Position numbers and translations under genes: made by a program. 64,000 nt of DNA. Source: Solidesulfovibrio aerotolerans (lineage in GTDB: Bacteria; Desulfobacterota; Desulfovibrionia; Desulfovibrionales; Desulfovibrionaceae). Numbering within the stretch: position 1 is the stretch's first letter; every line of letters begins with the position of its first letter. The notes beneath the pieces were generated by a model, which searched no databases, was not told the origin of the DNA, and saw only the letters and a program-made list of their open reading frames with translations. Where the stretch lies: positions 84,635-148,634 of the forward strand of contig NZ_WVUD01000006.1 of assembly GCF_009856865.1 (NCBI RefSeq), written 5' to 3'. This document shows, piece after piece, positions 42,540-51,701 of the stretch.

Positions 42540-43799
42540 ATGAGCATTGCAGGTGAAATGGAAGTCATGGCCAAAAAGGCCAAGGACGCTTCCCGGGCCA
42601 TGGCGGCCGCTTCCGGCGCGGCCAAGGATGCCTTTTTGGCGGCTGCGGCCGGGCTGTTAACGACCCGGGCGGACGAAATCCTGGCTGCCAATGCCACAGA
42701 CATTGCCAAGGCCCGCGCCGCCGGCATGGATGCCCCGCGCCTGGACCGGCTCACCCTGACGCCGGCCGTCATGGAATCCATGGCTGCGGCCTGCCACGAG
42801 ATCATCAGCCTGCCCGATCCCGTGGGAGCCATCGAGGCCCTGCGGCCCCGGCCAAACGGGCTTCTTGTCGGGCGTATGCGGGTGCCCCTGGGCGTTATCT
42901 GCATGGTCTACGAGTCCCGGCCCAACGTCACCATCGACGCGGCCATCCTGTGCCTCAAAGCCGGCAACGCCGTCATTTTAAAGGGCGGTTCCGAAGCGCT
43001 GGCCTCCAATATGGCCCTGGCCGGGCTGCTGCGCGAAGCCTTGGCCGCCGCCGGCCTGCCCGAGGATGCGGCCCAGCTTGTGCCGGTTGCCGACCGGGCC
43101 GCCGTGGCTGCCCTGTGCAAGCTTGACGAACTTATTGACGTCATGATCCCGCGCGGCGGCGAGGGCCTTATCCGGGCTGTAGTGTCCCAGGCCACCATGC
43201 CGGTGCTCAAACACTACAAGGGCGTGTGCCATGCCTATGTCGATGCCGGGGCCGACGAGGCCCGGGCCGAAGCGGTGGTGGTCAATGCCAAGGCCCAGCG
43301 CCCGGGCGTGTGCAACGCGCTGGAATGCCTGCTCGTCCATGCCGCCGCCGCCCCGACCTTCCTGCCCCGGGTGGGAGCAGCCCTGGTCCGGGCGGGTGTG
43401 ACCATGCGGGCCTGTCCGCGCGCCCTGCCGCTGCTGGGTGAGGGTGCGACTCCGGCGGCACCCGAGGATTTCGGCCAGGAATTTCACGATCTTATTTTGG
43501 CCGTCAAAGTGGTGGACTCCATGGACGAGGCGCTGACGCATATCCACCGCTACGGGTCCAACCACACCGAGGTCATTCTCACCGAGGACCACGGCCGGGC
43601 CATGGATTTCCTGCGCCGGGCTGACGCCTCCATGGTTGGCATCAACTGCTCCACGCGGTTTAACGACGGTGGCGAGTTGGGCCTTGGGGCCGAAATCGGC
43701 ATTTCCACATCCAAGCTCCATTCCTACGGCCCCATGGGGCTGGTGGAACTGACCAGCGCCAAATTCGTGGTGCTCGGCCAGGGGCAAGTGCGCGGCTGA
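42540..43799 (+). CDS. proA: Glutamate-5-semialdehyde dehydrogenase (gamma-glutamyl phosphate reductase)
   Basis: ProA reduces gamma-glutamyl phosphate with NADPH in proline synthesis. The 419-residue ALDH-fold protein shows VYESRPNVTIDAAILCLKAGNAVILKGGSEA in pieces around 125-155, and the catalytic Cys in QRPGVCNALE near 262. The C-terminal NCSTRFNDGGELGLGAEIGIST region near 370 is typical. ATG at 42540 has a GGAGGG site. proB is not in this window. Confidence 0.95.
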   Translation: MSIAGEMEVMAKKAKDASRAMAAASGAAKDAFLAAAAGLLTTRADEILAANATDIAKARAAGMDAPRLDRLTLTPAVMESMAAACHEIISLPDPVGAIEALRPRPNGLLVGRMRVPLGVICMVYESRPNVTIDAAILCLKAGNAVILKGGSEALASNMALAGLLREALAAAGLPEDAAQLVPVADRAAVAALCKLDELIDVMIPRGGEGLIRAVVSQATMPVLKHYKGVCHAYVDAGADEARAEAVVVNAKAQRPGVCNALECLLVHAAAAPTFLPRVGAALVRAGVTMRACPRALPLLGEGATPAAPEDFGQEFHDLILAVKVVDSMDEALTHIHRYGSNHTEVILTEDHGRAMDFLRRADASMVGINCSTRFNDGGELGLGAEIGISTSKLHSYGPMGLVELTSAKFVVLGQGQVRG

Positions 43800-43814
43800 C
43801 GGGACGGTTTGGGC

Positions 43815-44498
43815 ATGCGGGAGCCACGCATCGGCATTTTCGGCGGGACATTTAATCCGGTCCACATCGGCCATGTGCGCGCCGCCATCGAGGTGGCCGA
43901 GGCGCTGGGCCTTGCCGGCGTGGAATTTGCTCCGGCGGCCCGGCCGCCGCATAAATCCGGCGACCCGCTCCTTGATTTTGCCCTGCGCCTGGACCTGTGC
44001 CGGGCAGCTGTTTCCGGCATTCCCGGGTTCTCGGTCAACCCGCTGGAAAATGAGCGGCCCGGCCCGTCTTATACCTGCGATCTGCTGGCCGATCTGGCCC
44101 GGACTCGGCCGGGGGAACAGTTTTGCTTCATCATGGGCATGGGCGATCTGCTCTGCCTTGCCGCCTGGAAAAACGGCCTGGGCCTGGGCCGGTTGGCCCA
44201 TCTGGCCGTTCATGCCCGGCAAGGGCAGGAACTTGAGGCCTTTGGCCGCTTTTTGGACCACAACGCCAAGGCCATGGGAGCCGCTCCCACGGCTGATCCG
44301 GCTGTTTGGTCCTTGCCGCAAGGGCGGCTCATGCAGTACGTGCCCGTGGCCCGGCTCGACGTCAGCGCCTCGGACATCCGCCGGCGCTGGCAGGAAGGCA
44401 AACGCATCGACGGACTGATGCGTCCGTCTGTTCTCGACAAACTCCTAACCCATGCGGACGCGCTTCCTGCCGGCTGGGGCCGGCCGCCTGCAGCGTGA
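43815..44498 (+). CDS. nadD: Nicotinate-nucleotide adenylyltransferase
   Basis: NadD makes deamido-NAD from nicotinate mononucleotide and ATP. The 227-residue protein has GIFGGTFNPVHIGH at 7-20 (HxGH as HIGH) and the C-terminal motif VSASDIRRRW near 188-197. It follows proA by 15 bases. Its last 47 bases overlap the start assigned to the AlgJ-like gene. Confidence 0.93.
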   Translation: MREPRIGIFGGTFNPVHIGHVRAAIEVAEALGLAGVEFAPAARPPHKSGDPLLDFALRLDLCRAAVSGIPGFSVNPLENERPGPSYTCDLLADLARTRPGEQFCFIMGMGDLLCLAAWKNGLGLGRLAHLAVHARQGQELEAFGRFLDHNAKAMGAAPTADPAVWSLPQGRLMQYVPVARLDVSASDIRRRWQEGKRIDGLMRPSVLDKLLTHADALPAGWGRPPAA

Positions 44499-45723
44499 TC
44501 CTTGGACGCATCCCTTGCAAAGCCGTTTCATTTTCCTGCGCCGTACAACGTATTGTCTGGCCATCATTGTTTTTTGCACCCTGCTGGTCCTGCCCACCCT
44601 GGATCGCCTGATCGAATTCGCGCCCAAGGGCACCGTGGCCGAGATGGAAACGACCCCGCTCCCCCGGCTCACTTCGGCTCCCGACTCCTGGGGACGCTGG
44701 TTTGACGTCCTGCGGCGTGGCTACTTCGACCGGCATTACAATTTGCGCGGCCTGCTCATTTCCTGGAACAGCTACCTTGATACTTTTGTCCTGGCCTCGA
44801 CCACGTCTTCGAACAAGGTCATGGCCGGCACGGATCATTGGCTGTTTCTGGCCCAGGACGGTTCCTTTCGAAACGTCGTTGAGGATGCCCGTTCCCCCGG
44901 GGATCTGCCGGCCGACTCCTTAAAGATTCTGGGCAATGAACTGGAGCGCCGACGCCAGTGGCTTGAGGCGCGCGGCATCCGCTATCTGGTCATCCTGGCC
45001 CCCAACAAAAATTCCGTCTACCCGGACAAACTTCCCAAGGCCTTGCGACCGAAGCGGCTGGAAAGCCACCGGGATCAGTTCGTCCGTTTTCTGCACGAAA
45101 CGACCAAAGTGGACATTGTTGATGTCACTGAAGCACTTGTTGCGGCCAAACCGCAGCACAACGTCTTTTACATGACCGACAGCCACTGGAACGCCCACGG
45201 TGCCTTCGCAGCCTATCAACTGGTTATGCAGCATCTGACCCGCGATTTTCCCTCCATCAAACCCCTGGACCGCAGCCAGTTTCGGGTGGAGCAGTACAGT
45301 TGGCTGTCGGGAGATCTGGCCTTTATGATGGGGCTGTCAGATTACATCAAGGAAGACCGCATCATCTATTTCAATAAGGAATGGTACAAGGCCAGAGGAC
45401 TGTCCTACGACGGTCCAGGCGATCCGCATTACTTCGAGCATCCGCAGTATTCAACGACAGGCGACCCCAAGTTGCCGCGCGCCGTGATCTTTCACGATTC
45501 TTTTTGGTGGGAACTTCTGCCTTTCATGGCGGAGGCCTTCGATAAAGCCCTCTACGTCTGGCTCAAGCCGCAAAACGAAACTGAATTGCGCTATTTCGAT
45601 GCTGCGCTGATCGAACGGGAAAAGCCGGACATCGTCATTGACGAATTTACCGAACGCTATATCATTCCGCCCTTGCGCGGCGGCTTCAAGCTCAAAAGCG
45701 GTACGGCAGCGGCCAAGGAATAG
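44452..45723 (+). CDS. AlgJ/AlgX-like SGNH-type acetyltransferase, membrane-anchored
   Basis: The 423-residue protein has a hydrophobic anchor at about 34-50 (CLAIIVFCTLLVLP) and a periplasmic SGNH-like domain. The AlgJ/AlgX motifs are visible: GTDHWLFL at about 126-133, the His/Asp motif TDSHWNAHGAFAAY at about 242-255, and the Ser in FHDSFWW near 347. Such enzymes O-acetylate exopolysaccharide in the periplasm, usually with an MBOAT partner (AlgI), which is not in this window. The start at 44452 overlaps nadD; a TTG at 44515 is possible. Confidence 0.8.
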   Translation: MRTRFLPAGAGRLQRDPWTHPLQSRFIFLRRTTYCLAIIVFCTLLVLPTLDRLIEFAPKGTVAEMETTPLPRLTSAPDSWGRWFDVLRRGYFDRHYNLRGLLISWNSYLDTFVLASTTSSNKVMAGTDHWLFLAQDGSFRNVVEDARSPGDLPADSLKILGNELERRRQWLEARGIRYLVILAPNKNSVYPDKLPKALRPKRLESHRDQFVRFLHETTKVDIVDVTEALVAAKPQHNVFYMTDSHWNAHGAFAAYQLVMQHLTRDFPSIKPLDRSQFRVEQYSWLSGDLAFMMGLSDYIKEDRIIYFNKEWYKARGLSYDGPGDPHYFEHPQYSTTGDPKLPRAVIFHDSFWWELLPFMAEAFDKALYVWLKPQNETELRYFDAALIEREKPDIVIDEFTERYIIPPLRGGFKLKSGTAAAKE

Positions 45724-45752
45724 CCTCGCTGCGGGCTTTGCCTGCTTTACAA

Positions 45753-45929
45753 ATGTCGGGAAATCCCTATATACGGCGCATCGAAGCCCTTTATCGCGGC
45801 CAGCCGCGAGGAGTTTTGCCCCTTCTCATGGAATACGCTTCAGCCTATTCGTCTGCGGACGCTGCGGTGTCCCTTTTCGCAATTTTTGCCCCGTGCCTGC
45901 GCAACCTGGAGGCTGGGACACGCCCATGA
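45753..45929 (+). CDS. Possible small protein upstream of the CNNM gene
   Basis: A 58-residue frame (starting MSGNPYIRRIEALYRG) ends in a TGA that overlaps the CNNM start as ATGA, the usual sign of translational coupling. Third-position GC is lower than in neighbours, no Shine-Dalgarno is clear, and I recognise no family, so it may be chance. Confidence 0.25.
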   Translation: MSGNPYIRRIEALYRGQPRGVLPLLMEYASAYSSADAAVSLFAIFAPCLRNLEAGTRP

Positions 45930-46987
45930 TGACCCTCATTGTGTCCGTGACCCTGGCTATCGTCATCTCGGCCTTTTGTTCGCTCAGCGAAGCGGCTCTG
46001 TATTCAGTGCCCTGGAGCTGGATTGAGCGGCTGCGCAAGGATGGCCGGGCCTCCGGGGAACTTCTTTTCACCCTGCGCTCCAATGTCGAAAAGCCCATCA
46101 CCGCCATCCTGACGCTCAATACCATTGCCAATACTGCCGGGGCTGCCGTGGCCGGTGCCGCCGCTTCCTCTGTGTTCGGCTCCGACGACGTCTGGCTCTT
46201 TACGGCCGCCTTTACCGTGGTCATCCTGGCCTTTGGCGAGATTTTGCCCAAGACCGTGGGCGTGGCCTACTGCCGGCCGGTGTCGGCGCTCATTGCCGCC
46301 CCCATGAAATATATGATTTTGGCCCTGCTGCCCATCATCTGGGCCGGGGGGCTGATGGCCCGGCTTGTTTCTTCCAAGCGCAAAGATCCGCTGTCCTCGG
46401 AAGAGGATTTGCGGGCGGTGGTCAGCCTGACCCGGCGAGAGGGCATCATCAAGCCCCTGGAAGAACTGTCGATTAAAAACATCCTCTCCCTGGATCTCAA
46501 AGCCGCCAGCGACGCCATGACACCGCGCACGGTGGTCTTTTCCCTGCCGGCCCAGATGACCGTGGCCGAGACCAGGGGCCAGGGCAAGGGCGTGTGGCCC
46601 CACAGCCGTATCCCGGTGTACGACGCCGACGACCCGGAAAACATCGTGGGCATCGTCTATCGTCGCGAAGTCCTGGAAGCCCTGGCCAACGACTTGGACG
46701 ATATGCGCCTGTCGGACCTCATGAAACCCGTGCGCTTTGTGCTCGATACCATGACCCTGGACCGGGTGTTGGTAAAATTTCTGGAATCGCGTATGCATCT
46801 GTTTGTCGTGCTTGACGAGTACGGGGGGGTCTCGGGCGTCATCACGTTGGAAGATGTTCTGGAAGAGATTTTGGGTAAAGAGATCATTGATGAAACCGAC
46901 CAGGTGGCGGATATGCGCGAACTGGCCCGGACCCGGCGTGAGGATCTTTTGCGCCAGCGCAACCGGGACGACGCGCCCACGCCATAA
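45926..46987 (+). CDS. CNNM/CorC-type transporter (DUF21 + CBS pair)
   Basis: The 353-residue protein has a DUF21 membrane domain (about 1-175; SAFCSLSEAALYSVPWSW, LAFGEILPKTVGVAY) and a cytoplasmic CBS pair (about 205-320; DAMTPRTVVFSLP, HLFVVLDEYGGVSGVITLEDVLEEILG). The family handles Mg2+ or other divalent cation efflux. The C-terminal CorC/HlyC domain of some members is absent. ATG at 45926 gives a normal start; the GGAGG site lies rather far upstream. ccmE starts 23 bases after the stop. Confidence 0.9.
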   Translation: MMTLIVSVTLAIVISAFCSLSEAALYSVPWSWIERLRKDGRASGELLFTLRSNVEKPITAILTLNTIANTAGAAVAGAAASSVFGSDDVWLFTAAFTVVILAFGEILPKTVGVAYCRPVSALIAAPMKYMILALLPIIWAGGLMARLVSSKRKDPLSSEEDLRAVVSLTRREGIIKPLEELSIKNILSLDLKAASDAMTPRTVVFSLPAQMTVAETRGQGKGVWPHSRIPVYDADDPENIVGIVYRREVLEALANDLDDMRLSDLMKPVRFVLDTMTLDRVLVKFLESRMHLFVVLDEYGGVSGVITLEDVLEEILGKEIIDETDQVADMRELARTRREDLLRQRNRDDAPTP

Positions 46988-47010
46988 TCTTCAACCTATC
47001 GGGTTGTGCC

Positions 47011-47424
47011 GTGGCGAAAAAAAAGAATACTCCCATGTATCTCGTGGCCCTGGCCCTGTTTCTCGGGGGCTTTGGCTATCTGCTCTATTCGGGGCTGGGC
47101 GAAAATACCTCGTATTTTCTCAATGTTTCCGAAGCGCTGGCCATGCCGCCCAAAGAGCTTTCCAAGGCCCGGTTGTTTGGAACCGTGGCTGAAAACGGTC
47201 TGAACCGTCCCGAGGACGCCCTTGGGGTGAGTTTTACGCTCATCGACAAGGATCAGGCCAATAAAACTATCCGGGTTGATTTTCGGGGCGTCGTTCCCGA
47301 TACCTTCAAGCCGGGTGTCGAGGTCATCGTGGAGGGGGGAGTCAATCCCGCTTCCGGCGCTTTTGCCGCCAACACGCTCATGACCAAGTGCCCGTCGAAG
47401 TACCAGAAGGAAAACCGCGGGTAA
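47011..47424 (+). CDS. ccmE: Heme chaperone CcmE, CxxxY variant
   Basis: CcmE holds heme covalently in the periplasm on its way to apocytochromes. The 137-residue protein starts at GTG 47011, has an N-terminal anchor (about 9-27) and the OB-fold (RLFGTVAENG, FTLIDKD, TIRVDFRGVVPD, VIVEGG). The heme-binding residue is Cys127 in TKCPSKY, giving CxxxY instead of the usual HxxxY. This variant is known from archaea and Desulfovibrio and goes with a System I that lacks CcmH, as seems true here. Adjacent to the CNNM gene; a hairpin separates it from ccmF. Confidence 0.92.
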   Translation: MAKKKNTPMYLVALALFLGGFGYLLYSGLGENTSYFLNVSEALAMPPKELSKARLFGTVAENGLNRPEDALGVSFTLIDKDQANKTIRVDFRGVVPDTFKPGVEVIVEGGVNPASGAFAANTLMTKCPSKYQKENRG

Positions 47425-47453
47425 TTATTCCATCGGCTCCTTGCCGGACACCG

Positions 47454-47486
47454 GAGACCGGTCGGAAAGCCTAGCCGACCGGTCTC
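47454..47486 (+). terminator. Perfect 12-bp hairpin between ccmE and ccmF
   Basis: GAGACCGGTCGG (47454-47465) and CCGACCGGTCTC (47475-47486) pair exactly around a 9-base loop. No T-run follows, so it may be an RNA-processing or partial termination site dividing the ccm cluster. The remaining ~140 bases to ccmF may carry a second promoter. Confidence 0.5.
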
Positions 47487-47635
47487 GCCTGTTGCCACCA
47501 GCCGCAGGAAAACGGTGCTCCCTCTCAATCAACTGCTGCGAAACCGTTAAAAAGCCCCGCCTGTGCGCTGTCACGTGTTGCCGCTTGGCCTTGTGATATG
47601 AGCGTGGGTGGGAGGGCTGCACCATAGGAGTTTTG

Positions 47636-49528
47636 ATGCACGTTACAGCCTATTTTGCCTTGCTGGCAGCCATGATGCTGTGCCTGGCCGGCGCAGTGGC
47701 GGCCCTGGCCGGACTGTGGCAACGAGAATACGGGCGGCTTGCCCTTATTGAAAAAGGCCATTTGCTGGCTACCGCAGCCGTTGTGCTCTCCTCGGCCATC
47801 CTCACCGTGGCCCTGTGGCGGCGCGATTTTTCCTTTGTCTATGTGGCCGAATATACGGATACGCTGCTGCCGCTGTTTTATACGCTCACAGCCTTCTGGG
47901 CCGGGCAGGCCGGTTCGCTGTTGTTCTGGATGCTGGTTATTGCCCTGTGCGGCGTCTGTTTCGCCCTGTCGCCAGCGTATAAAAGCCTCAGCCTGCCCAC
48001 CCGCCACGCCTACTGGATGTTTTTCCTGACCGTCGAAGCCTTTTTCCTGCTGCTCTTAACCGGTCCCACCAATCCGTTTTTGGAAGCCGTGCCGCCGGTG
48101 CCGGAAGGCCGGGGTCTTAATCCCCTGTTGCGCAATCCCGGCATGATTTTTCACCCGCCGCTCCTCTTTCTCGGCTATGCCGGCTTTACCATCCCGGCCT
48201 GTCTGGCTTTGGCCGCCTGGCTGTGCGGCGAGCGGGCCTCGTTTGCCGCTGCGGCGCGCAACACCACCATCCTGTCCTGGATCTTTTTGACCGCCGGCAT
48301 TCTCCTGGGCGGCTGGTGGTCCTATATGGAACTGGGTTGGGGCGGCTACTGGGCCTGGGATCCGGTGGAAAACGCTTCGCTTATTCCGTGGCTCGTGGGC
48401 ACGGCCTTTTTGCACACCTCCATCGTTGAGCGGCGCACCAAGGCCCTGGCCAAGACCAACGTGGCCCTGGCCGTGGTCACGTTTGTCACCTGCATTCTGG
48501 GCACCTATCTGGTGCGCAGCGGGGTGGTCGAATCCCTCCACGCCTTTGGCGAGGGCGGCGTGGGCGGCCCGTTGCTGCTCTTTATGCTCTTTACCCTGGT
48601 GGTGCTCGCGGCCGTGCTCGTGGCCGGCGCGCCCTATTTTACCGACCGCGTCAAGCCCCTGGCCGGGCTGATGAGCGTGCCGGGCTTTTTAGTCATCCTG
48701 GCCTGGCTTATGCTGGCGCTCTCGGCCGTGGTTTTTCTCGGCACCCTGTGGCCGGTTATCAGCAAGCTGTGGAGTGCTAACCCCGTGGGCCTGGACGCCG
48801 GATTTTACAACCGGGTCTGCCTGCCGCTGTTTGCCCTGGTGACGGCGCTGGTGGCTTTTTGCCCGCTGCTCTCCTGGAGCGAGGGCGTGCGCGACAAGGC
48901 CGGCCTGGGCGTGGCCGTGGGTGCCTTTGTCGGCGGTGGCGTCGTGCTCTATGGCCTGGGCCTGCATCTGCCGGTGGCCCTTTTCGCCGGTGCGGCCTCG
49001 GTCGCCGCCATGGCCACGGTGGGCTACGTCTTTTTGCGCCAGCGCCATGCCCGCAGCCGGGCCGGGGCCCTTGGTGCCTACTGTGTCCACCTCGGTCTGG
49101 CCCTGGTCACCCTTGGCGTGGCCTTTTCCGGTCCCTACCAGATCAATCAGGAAGCCGTGCTTATGCCGGGGCGCACCATGGAAGTCGGCGGCTTCACCCT
49201 GACATACAAGGATCTTGAACTGGAGCAAAACAAGGCCGTGGCCATCAGCCGGGCCGTCATCGATGTCAGCAAAAACGGCCAGCCCGTGGGCGTTTTGACC
49301 CCGGAACGCCGCATCTACACCGGATTTGAGCAGCCCTTTGCCGAGGTGTCCACCATCCCGAGCCTGGGCGACGAGTTGTACGCCACGCTGATAAACTCCA
49401 CCGAGAAAAAGGCCGCCAGCCTCAAGGTCAGCGTCAACCCGCTGATCAACTGGATCTGGATTGGCGGCACGCTCATGTGCCTGGCCCCGTTTTTCAGCCT
49501 GCGCCGCTTGCGGGCCAAGGCGGAGTAG
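47636..49528 (+). CDS. ccmF: Cytochrome c maturation heme lyase subunit CcmF
   Basis: CcmF is the large integral membrane heme lyase of System I. The 630-residue protein has about 15 membrane segments and the tryptophan-rich WGGYWAWDPVENASLIPWL (WWD domain, about 236-254), which presents heme, plus conserved His residues in FHPPLL and LHTSIV. ATG at 47636 has TAGGAG five bases upstream. In systems with CxxxY CcmE, CcmF works without CcmH. Confidence 0.95.
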   Translation: MHVTAYFALLAAMMLCLAGAVAALAGLWQREYGRLALIEKGHLLATAAVVLSSAILTVALWRRDFSFVYVAEYTDTLLPLFYTLTAFWAGQAGSLLFWMLVIALCGVCFALSPAYKSLSLPTRHAYWMFFLTVEAFFLLLLTGPTNPFLEAVPPVPEGRGLNPLLRNPGMIFHPPLLFLGYAGFTIPACLALAAWLCGERASFAAAARNTTILSWIFLTAGILLGGWWSYMELGWGGYWAWDPVENASLIPWLVGTAFLHTSIVERRTKALAKTNVALAVVTFVTCILGTYLVRSGVVESLHAFGEGGVGGPLLLFMLFTLVVLAAVLVAGAPYFTDRVKPLAGLMSVPGFLVILAWLMLALSAVVFLGTLWPVISKLWSANPVGLDAGFYNRVCLPLFALVTALVAFCPLLSWSEGVRDKAGLGVAVGAFVGGGVVLYGLGLHLPVALFAGAASVAAMATVGYVFLRQRHARSRAGALGAYCVHLGLALVTLGVAFSGPYQINQEAVLMPGRTMEVGGFTLTYKDLELEQNKAVAISRAVIDVSKNGQPVGVLTPERRIYTGFEQPFAEVSTIPSLGDELYATLINSTEKKAASLKVSVNPLINWIWIGGTLMCLAPFFSLRRLRAKAE

Positions 49529-49538
49529 GGCGGCTGCC

Positions 49539-50210
49539 ATGGCCCAGGGGTTGTTGCGCCTTTGCCGGGTGAGCCGTTTTTACGGCGAGCGGGCGGTGCT
49601 GCGAAACATTGAGCTGGTGCTGGCCCCGGGGCAGGCGCTCTTGGTCGTTGGTCCCAACGGTGCCGGCAAATCGACCTTGCTGCGTTTGCTGGCCGGGCTG
49701 TTGCCGCCGAGCGAAGGGGAGATTACGACCGAGCTGGCCCCGGGGGAAATCGGCTATCTTGGCCATAAAACGCTCATTTATCCGAAACTGACGGCCCGGG
49801 CCAATCTGGCCTTCTGGCAGGCCATGTTCGGGTTGCCCCGCGACGATGCCCCCATCGAGGCGGTCCTGGCCCGGGTTGGCCTCTCCCGCTTTGCCGACGA
49901 GGAAGCCGGGGTCTTTTCCCGGGGCATGTCCCAACGCCTGAGTCTGGCCCGGGTGTTTTTAACCGGCCCGCGCCTGCTGCTTTTGGACGAACCGGCTTCG
50001 GGCCTGGACCCGGCTTCGGCTGCGATGCTGCGCCGGGAGATCCGGGCCGCGGCCGATGCCGGAGCCGCCGTTGCCTGGGTGAGCCACAATGTGGCCGCTG
50101 ATCTGGCGGTGTGCGACCGGGTGGTGCTGCTGCGCGGCTGCCGGGTGGCCTATGACGGACCGGCCCGAGACTTTGACCCGTCGGGACTGGCCGGGGAGTG
50201 CGTATGTTAG
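49539..50210 (+). CDS. ccmA: Heme exporter ATP-binding protein CcmA
   Basis: The 223-residue ABC ATPase powers release of holo-CcmE. It has Walker A GPNGAGKST at about 40-48, signature FSRGMSQRLSLAR at about 128-140 and Walker B LLLLDEPASGLDP at about 148-160. The partner permeases CcmB and CcmC follow directly; ccmB overlaps its end by seven bases. Start ATG 49539. Confidence 0.94.
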   Translation: MAQGLLRLCRVSRFYGERAVLRNIELVLAPGQALLVVGPNGAGKSTLLRLLAGLLPPSEGEITTELAPGEIGYLGHKTLIYPKLTARANLAFWQAMFGLPRDDAPIEAVLARVGLSRFADEEAGVFSRGMSQRLSLARVFLTGPRLLLLDEPASGLDPASAAMLRREIRAAADAGAAVAWVSHNVAADLAVCDRVVLLRGCRVAYDGPARDFDPSGLAGECVC

Positions 50211-50881
50211 GCGCTGCCTTGGCCGTGGCCCGAAAGGATTTGAAGCTGGCTCTGTCCGGGGCGCAGGGGCTGGTCCAGACCGTGCTGCTCGGGCTGCTGC
50301 TGATTTTTATCATGAGCCTGTCACGCGAACCCGGCGAGATGTCGCCGCCGCTGGCGGCCGCGGCCATCTTCTGGCTGGCCACGGCCTTTGGGCAGATACT
50401 GGTCTTTAACTTCCTCTACGGCCTGGAAGAGGCCGAAGGGGCGCGGTTGGGGCTGCTGCTGTCGCCGGCACCGACCCAGTCGGTCTGGCTGGGCAAGGCT
50501 GTTGCCGGCTGGGTGCTGCTCTTTTGCTGCCAGTTGGTTTTTGCCCCGGCTGCGGTGGCCTTTCTCGGGCAATCCGTGGCCGGTTCCGTTGGCCTGGGGC
50601 TGCTCGTTGTCGCTGCCGTGGACTGGGGGCTGTGCGCCCTGGGATCGCTGTTGGGCGCGCTCTCTGTTGGCCGTTCGTCGCGGGAATCGCTTTTGACCGT
50701 CATCCTCTTTCCACTCCTGGTGCCGGCGCTTTTGGCCGGTATTCGGCTCCTGGAAACGGTCATTTCCGGCCGCGGCCTGGAAGCGGTCGGTGCCTGGACC
50801 GGCACGGTGGTGGCCTTTGACGCGGTATTTACCGCCGCTGCCTTGATCCTTTTCCCCTTCCTCTATACCGGCGAGGAATAG
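50204..50881 (+). CDS. ccmB: Heme exporter permease CcmB
   Basis: The 225-residue protein has six membrane segments and a normal CcmB N terminus (AVARKDLKLALSGAQ, then LLLIFIMSLS). Marker stretches include FGQILVFNFLYGLEEAEGARLG and LLTVILFPLLVPALLAGI. It forms the CcmA2BC complex that frees CcmE from CcmC. The ATG at 50204 has a GGGGAG site within ccmA. Confidence 0.92.
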   Translation: MLGAALAVARKDLKLALSGAQGLVQTVLLGLLLIFIMSLSREPGEMSPPLAAAAIFWLATAFGQILVFNFLYGLEEAEGARLGLLLSPAPTQSVWLGKAVAGWVLLFCCQLVFAPAAVAFLGQSVAGSVGLGLLVVAAVDWGLCALGSLLGALSVGRSSRESLLTVILFPLLVPALLAGIRLLETVISGRGLEAVGAWTGTVVAFDAVFTAAALILFPFLYTGEE

Positions 50882-50888
50882 GAGTGCT

Positions 50889-51557
50889 ATGATACGCCTG
50901 TGCGCCCTGGCCGCTGCGGCCGTGTCCATCCTGGCCCAGTATGCCATTTGGTTCTACGCCCCGGTGGAAGAGACCATGGGCGAGGTCCAAAAAATATTCT
51001 ATACCCACATGCCGATGGCCTGGTGGTCCTTGGTGAGTTTTGTCGTGGTCTTTGTCGCCTCCATCCTCTATTTGGCCAAGCGCCGGGACGTCTATGCCCG
51101 GCTGGCCGGCGCGGCCGCTGAACTGGGCGTTTTGATGTCCGGTCTGGCTCTGGCCACGGGCATGTGCTGGGCCAAGCCCATCTGGGGCGTCTGGTGGACC
51201 TGGGATCCCCGGCTCACCACCACACTCGTCATGTGGTTCGTTTACGCAGCCTATCTGCTGTTGCGAGCCTCTGACGTCGGCGGCCAGCGCAAGGATACGG
51301 TTCTGGCCGTCCTTGGCATCGTGGCCTTTCTCGATGTTCCCCTGGTCTTTATCTCGGCCCGCTACTGGCGCAGCATCCATCCTGCCGTCCTGGGTTCCCA
51401 GGGCGGTGGCATGGAACCCGAGATGTGGCTGGCCATGGCGGCCAACCTCGTGGCCATGGGGCTTTTGTGGCTGGCCTTGCTGGCCGCCCGCACCAAACAA
51501 CTCGCCGCTGGCGCGGCTGTCACGGCCCTTTTGCGCCACGGTGCCTCAAGGAACTAA
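50889..51557 (+). CDS. ccmC: Heme exporter/handling protein CcmC
   Basis: The 222-residue protein has six membrane segments and the WWD domain WGVWWTWDPRLTT (about 99-111). His residues in YTHMPMAWWS and SIHPAVLG coordinate heme before transfer to CcmE. It follows ccmB by seven bases. Confidence 0.95.
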   Translation: MIRLCALAAAAVSILAQYAIWFYAPVEETMGEVQKIFYTHMPMAWWSLVSFVVVFVASILYLAKRRDVYARLAGAAAELGVLMSGLALATGMCWAKPIWGVWWTWDPRLTTTLVMWFVYAAYLLLRASDVGGQRKDTVLAVLGIVAFLDVPLVFISARYWRSIHPAVLGSQGGGMEPEMWLAMAANLVAMGLLWLALLAARTKQLAAGAAVTALLRHGASRN

Positions 51558-51560
51558 GTC

Positions 51561-51701
51561 ATGGGCAAGGAAGTCTATTTGTTTGCAGCCAACATCCTGG
51601 TCTGGGTTGGCCTTGGCTGCTACGTGGCTTTTCTGGCAACTTCCCAAAAGCGTCTGGAACGGCGTCTCAATCGCCTGGAGATTTTAAATGACGACAACTG
51701 A
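51561..51701 (+). CDS. ccmD: Small heme exporter protein CcmD
   Basis: This 46-residue frame encodes one membrane helix (ANILVWVGLGCYVAFLA) followed by a basic, helical tail (SQKRLERRLNRLEIL), the CcmD pattern. CcmD stabilises CcmC-CcmE. It sits three bases after ccmC and its end overlaps the TPR gene start by 14 bases. It is easily missed because of its size. Confidence 0.85.
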   Translation: MGKEVYLFAANILVWVGLGCYVAFLATSQKRLERRLNRLEILNDDN

